DNA from: Elusimicrobia bacterium HGW-Elusimicrobia-2
Lineage (GTDB): Bacteria; CG03
Direction of reading: 5' to 3'
DNA length: 7,290 nt
Assembly: GCA_002841685.1 (NCBI GenBank)
Contig: PHAM01000073.1
Location: forward strand, 1 to 7,290
Shown: positions 6,996 to 7,290 of the stretch, piece by piece
Numbering within the stretch: the first letter of the stretch is position 1
Layout: each line of letters begins with the position of its first letter
Notes under the pieces: model-generated
What the model was told of the DNA's origin: nothing
Seen by the model: only the letters and a program-made list of their open reading frames with translations
Database searches by the model: none
Translations under genes and position numbers: made by a program

Positions 6996-7019
6996 TTACC
7001 GGCACATGCAAAAACGCAT
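6996..7019 (-). promoter_or_regulatory. Seven-codon leader ORF with strong ribosome site upstream of the radical SAM gene
   Basis: On the minus strand GGAGG (7023-7027) precedes an ATG at 7017-7019 by three bases. It opens a mini-ORF, MRFCMCR, that stops with TAA at 6996-6998. Six bases later is the GTG start of the radical SAM gene, in the same frame. Because that GTG has no ribosome site of its own, ribosomes ending on the mini-ORF could restart there. Alternatively the TAA is a nonsense mutation that cut an original ATG start off the gene. Confidence 0.5.
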
Positions 7020-7058
7020 TTTCCTCCACTTGCTTCGTAAATCATTTAAAAGCAAAAT

Positions 7059-7084
7059 TGCCATCCCGCCGCGACGCCATGGCA
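7059..7084 (-). other. Hairpin in the presumed 5' leader of the radical SAM gene
   Basis: TGCCAT at 7059-7064 and ATGGCA at 7079-7084 can form a six-pair stem around a GC-rich 14-base loop that has some self-complementarity of its own (GCG/CGC). On the minus strand it is followed by an interrupted U-rich run (ATTTTGCTTTT). It lies between the candidate promoter and the leader ORF, so it could act as a leader attenuator, or simply be a fortuitous structure. Confidence 0.3.
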
Positions 7085-7100
7085 GGCATGCTGATATGAT

Positions 7101-7130
7101 ATTATAAACAGGCGCATGTATCAAGGTCAG
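7101..7130 (-). promoter_or_regulatory. Candidate sigma-70 promoter for the radical SAM gene
   Basis: On the minus strand a perfect TATAAT lies at 7101-7106. An 18-base spacer separates it from CTGACC at 7125-7130, which matches TTGACA at four of six positions. Transcription would begin near 7094 and give a leader of about 105 bases holding the hairpin and the mini-ORF. The -35 is weak, and in AT-rich DNA a lone TATAAT is not strong evidence. Confidence 0.4.
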
Positions 7131-7230
7131 GAATCGCTATTTCAAAAAATGAGCGAATTTGTTACATTTAGTCAATCAATGAAAAAGAGTATTGAGTCTG
7201 TTGCATAAACCCCCACCGACAGGGAAAATA

Positions 7231-7239
7231 TGATATAAT
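7231..7239 (+). promoter_or_regulatory. Extended -10 promoter for the gene at the right edge
   Basis: TGATATAAT is a perfect extended -10 element (TG, one base, TATAAT). No good -35 sits at the normal distance, which is acceptable for extended -10 promoters. Transcription would start near 7246, giving a leader of about 25 bases that ends in the ribosome site of the next gene. Confidence 0.6.
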
Positions 7240-7270
7240 TCAGCAATAACGATTAAAGATGGAGGGAAAA

Positions 7271-7290
7271 ATGGGATACAATTTCAAAGA
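7271..7290 (+). CDS. Start of an unidentified gene, cut by the window edge
   Basis: An ATG at 7271 is preceded by GGAGGG (7261-7266) at good spacing and by an extended -10 promoter. Only MGYNFK is visible before the edge. This is too short to identify. Openings of this kind occur in some IS1182-type transposases, and the preceding segment CTGTTGCATAAACCCCC (7198-7214) could be an insertion-sequence end, but both points are conjecture. Initiation signals are strong, so a real gene is likely. Confidence 0.6.

Noticed and set aside
7092-7100. TGATATGAT as an extended -10 promoter on the plus strand for the 30-codon frame at 7116
   Set aside because: It overlaps the minus-strand TATAAT in AT-rich DNA, has no -35 at proper distance, and the frame lacks a ribosome site.
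6990-7270. A CRISPR array, tRNA or known riboswitch in the right intergenic region
   Set aside because: No regularly spaced repeats, no cloverleaf and no recognised conserved RNA motif could be found by reading both strands.

Overview
The window looks like chromosomal DNA from an uncultured bacterium with compact, overlapping genes, strong GGAGG-type ribosome binding sites and a moderately GC-rich composition. The gene set (thiL-like tail, tsaE, a tsaB/rimI fusion, long-form hisG, gltX, a DUF1844 gene) and the protein style would fit a candidate phylum such as Omnitrophota, Elusimicrobiota or a deltaproteobacterial-type lineage. That placement is a weak inference from by-eye similarity, because the window has no rRNA or other taxonomic marker.

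Bases 1-5507 are a single plus-strand gene cluster, very probably one operon. It starts with the last 28 codons of a ThiL-like thiamine-monophosphate kinase. This overlaps tsaE, which overlaps a 756-codon gene by ATGA. That gene carries TsaB at the N-terminus and RimI at the C-terminus, joined by about 210 residues of predicted coiled coil and about 150 residues of Pro/Glu/Ala-rich linker. After a 25-base gap with a strong ribosome site comes hisG (single-protein, long form), which overlaps gltX by ATGA. gltX abuts a small DUF1844 gene (TAATG). The order thiL-tsaE-tsaB-rimI is the known Bacillus-type arrangement, so the left half is a t6A37 tRNA-modification and ribosomal-protein acetylation module; tsaD is not in the window. 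hisG and gltX add histidine biosynthesis and glutamyl-tRNA charging. The common theme is translation and amino-acid supply.

Bases 5508-5570 separate this operon from a convergent minus-strand gene and hold only a weak hairpin.

Bases 5571-6989 (minus strand) encode a 472-residue B12-binding-domain radical SAM protein of the BchE-like superfamily. It is visibly more AT-rich than the operon and has no functional partner beside it, so it may be a separately acquired gene. It starts with GTG and has no ribosome site of its own. A 7-codon mini-ORF with a strong GGAGG sits just upstream in the same frame, six bases before the GTG, which suggests translational coupling or an N-terminal nonsense mutation.

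Bases 6990-7270 are AT-rich, non-coding DNA with a possible minus-strand promoter, a hairpin, and a convincing plus-strand extended -10 promoter (TGATATAAT). The promoter leads to a strong ribosome site and the first six codons of a gene running off the right edge, possibly a transposase.

The most unusual item is the TsaB-coiled coil-linker-RimI fusion. No phage, CRISPR or defence system is visible.
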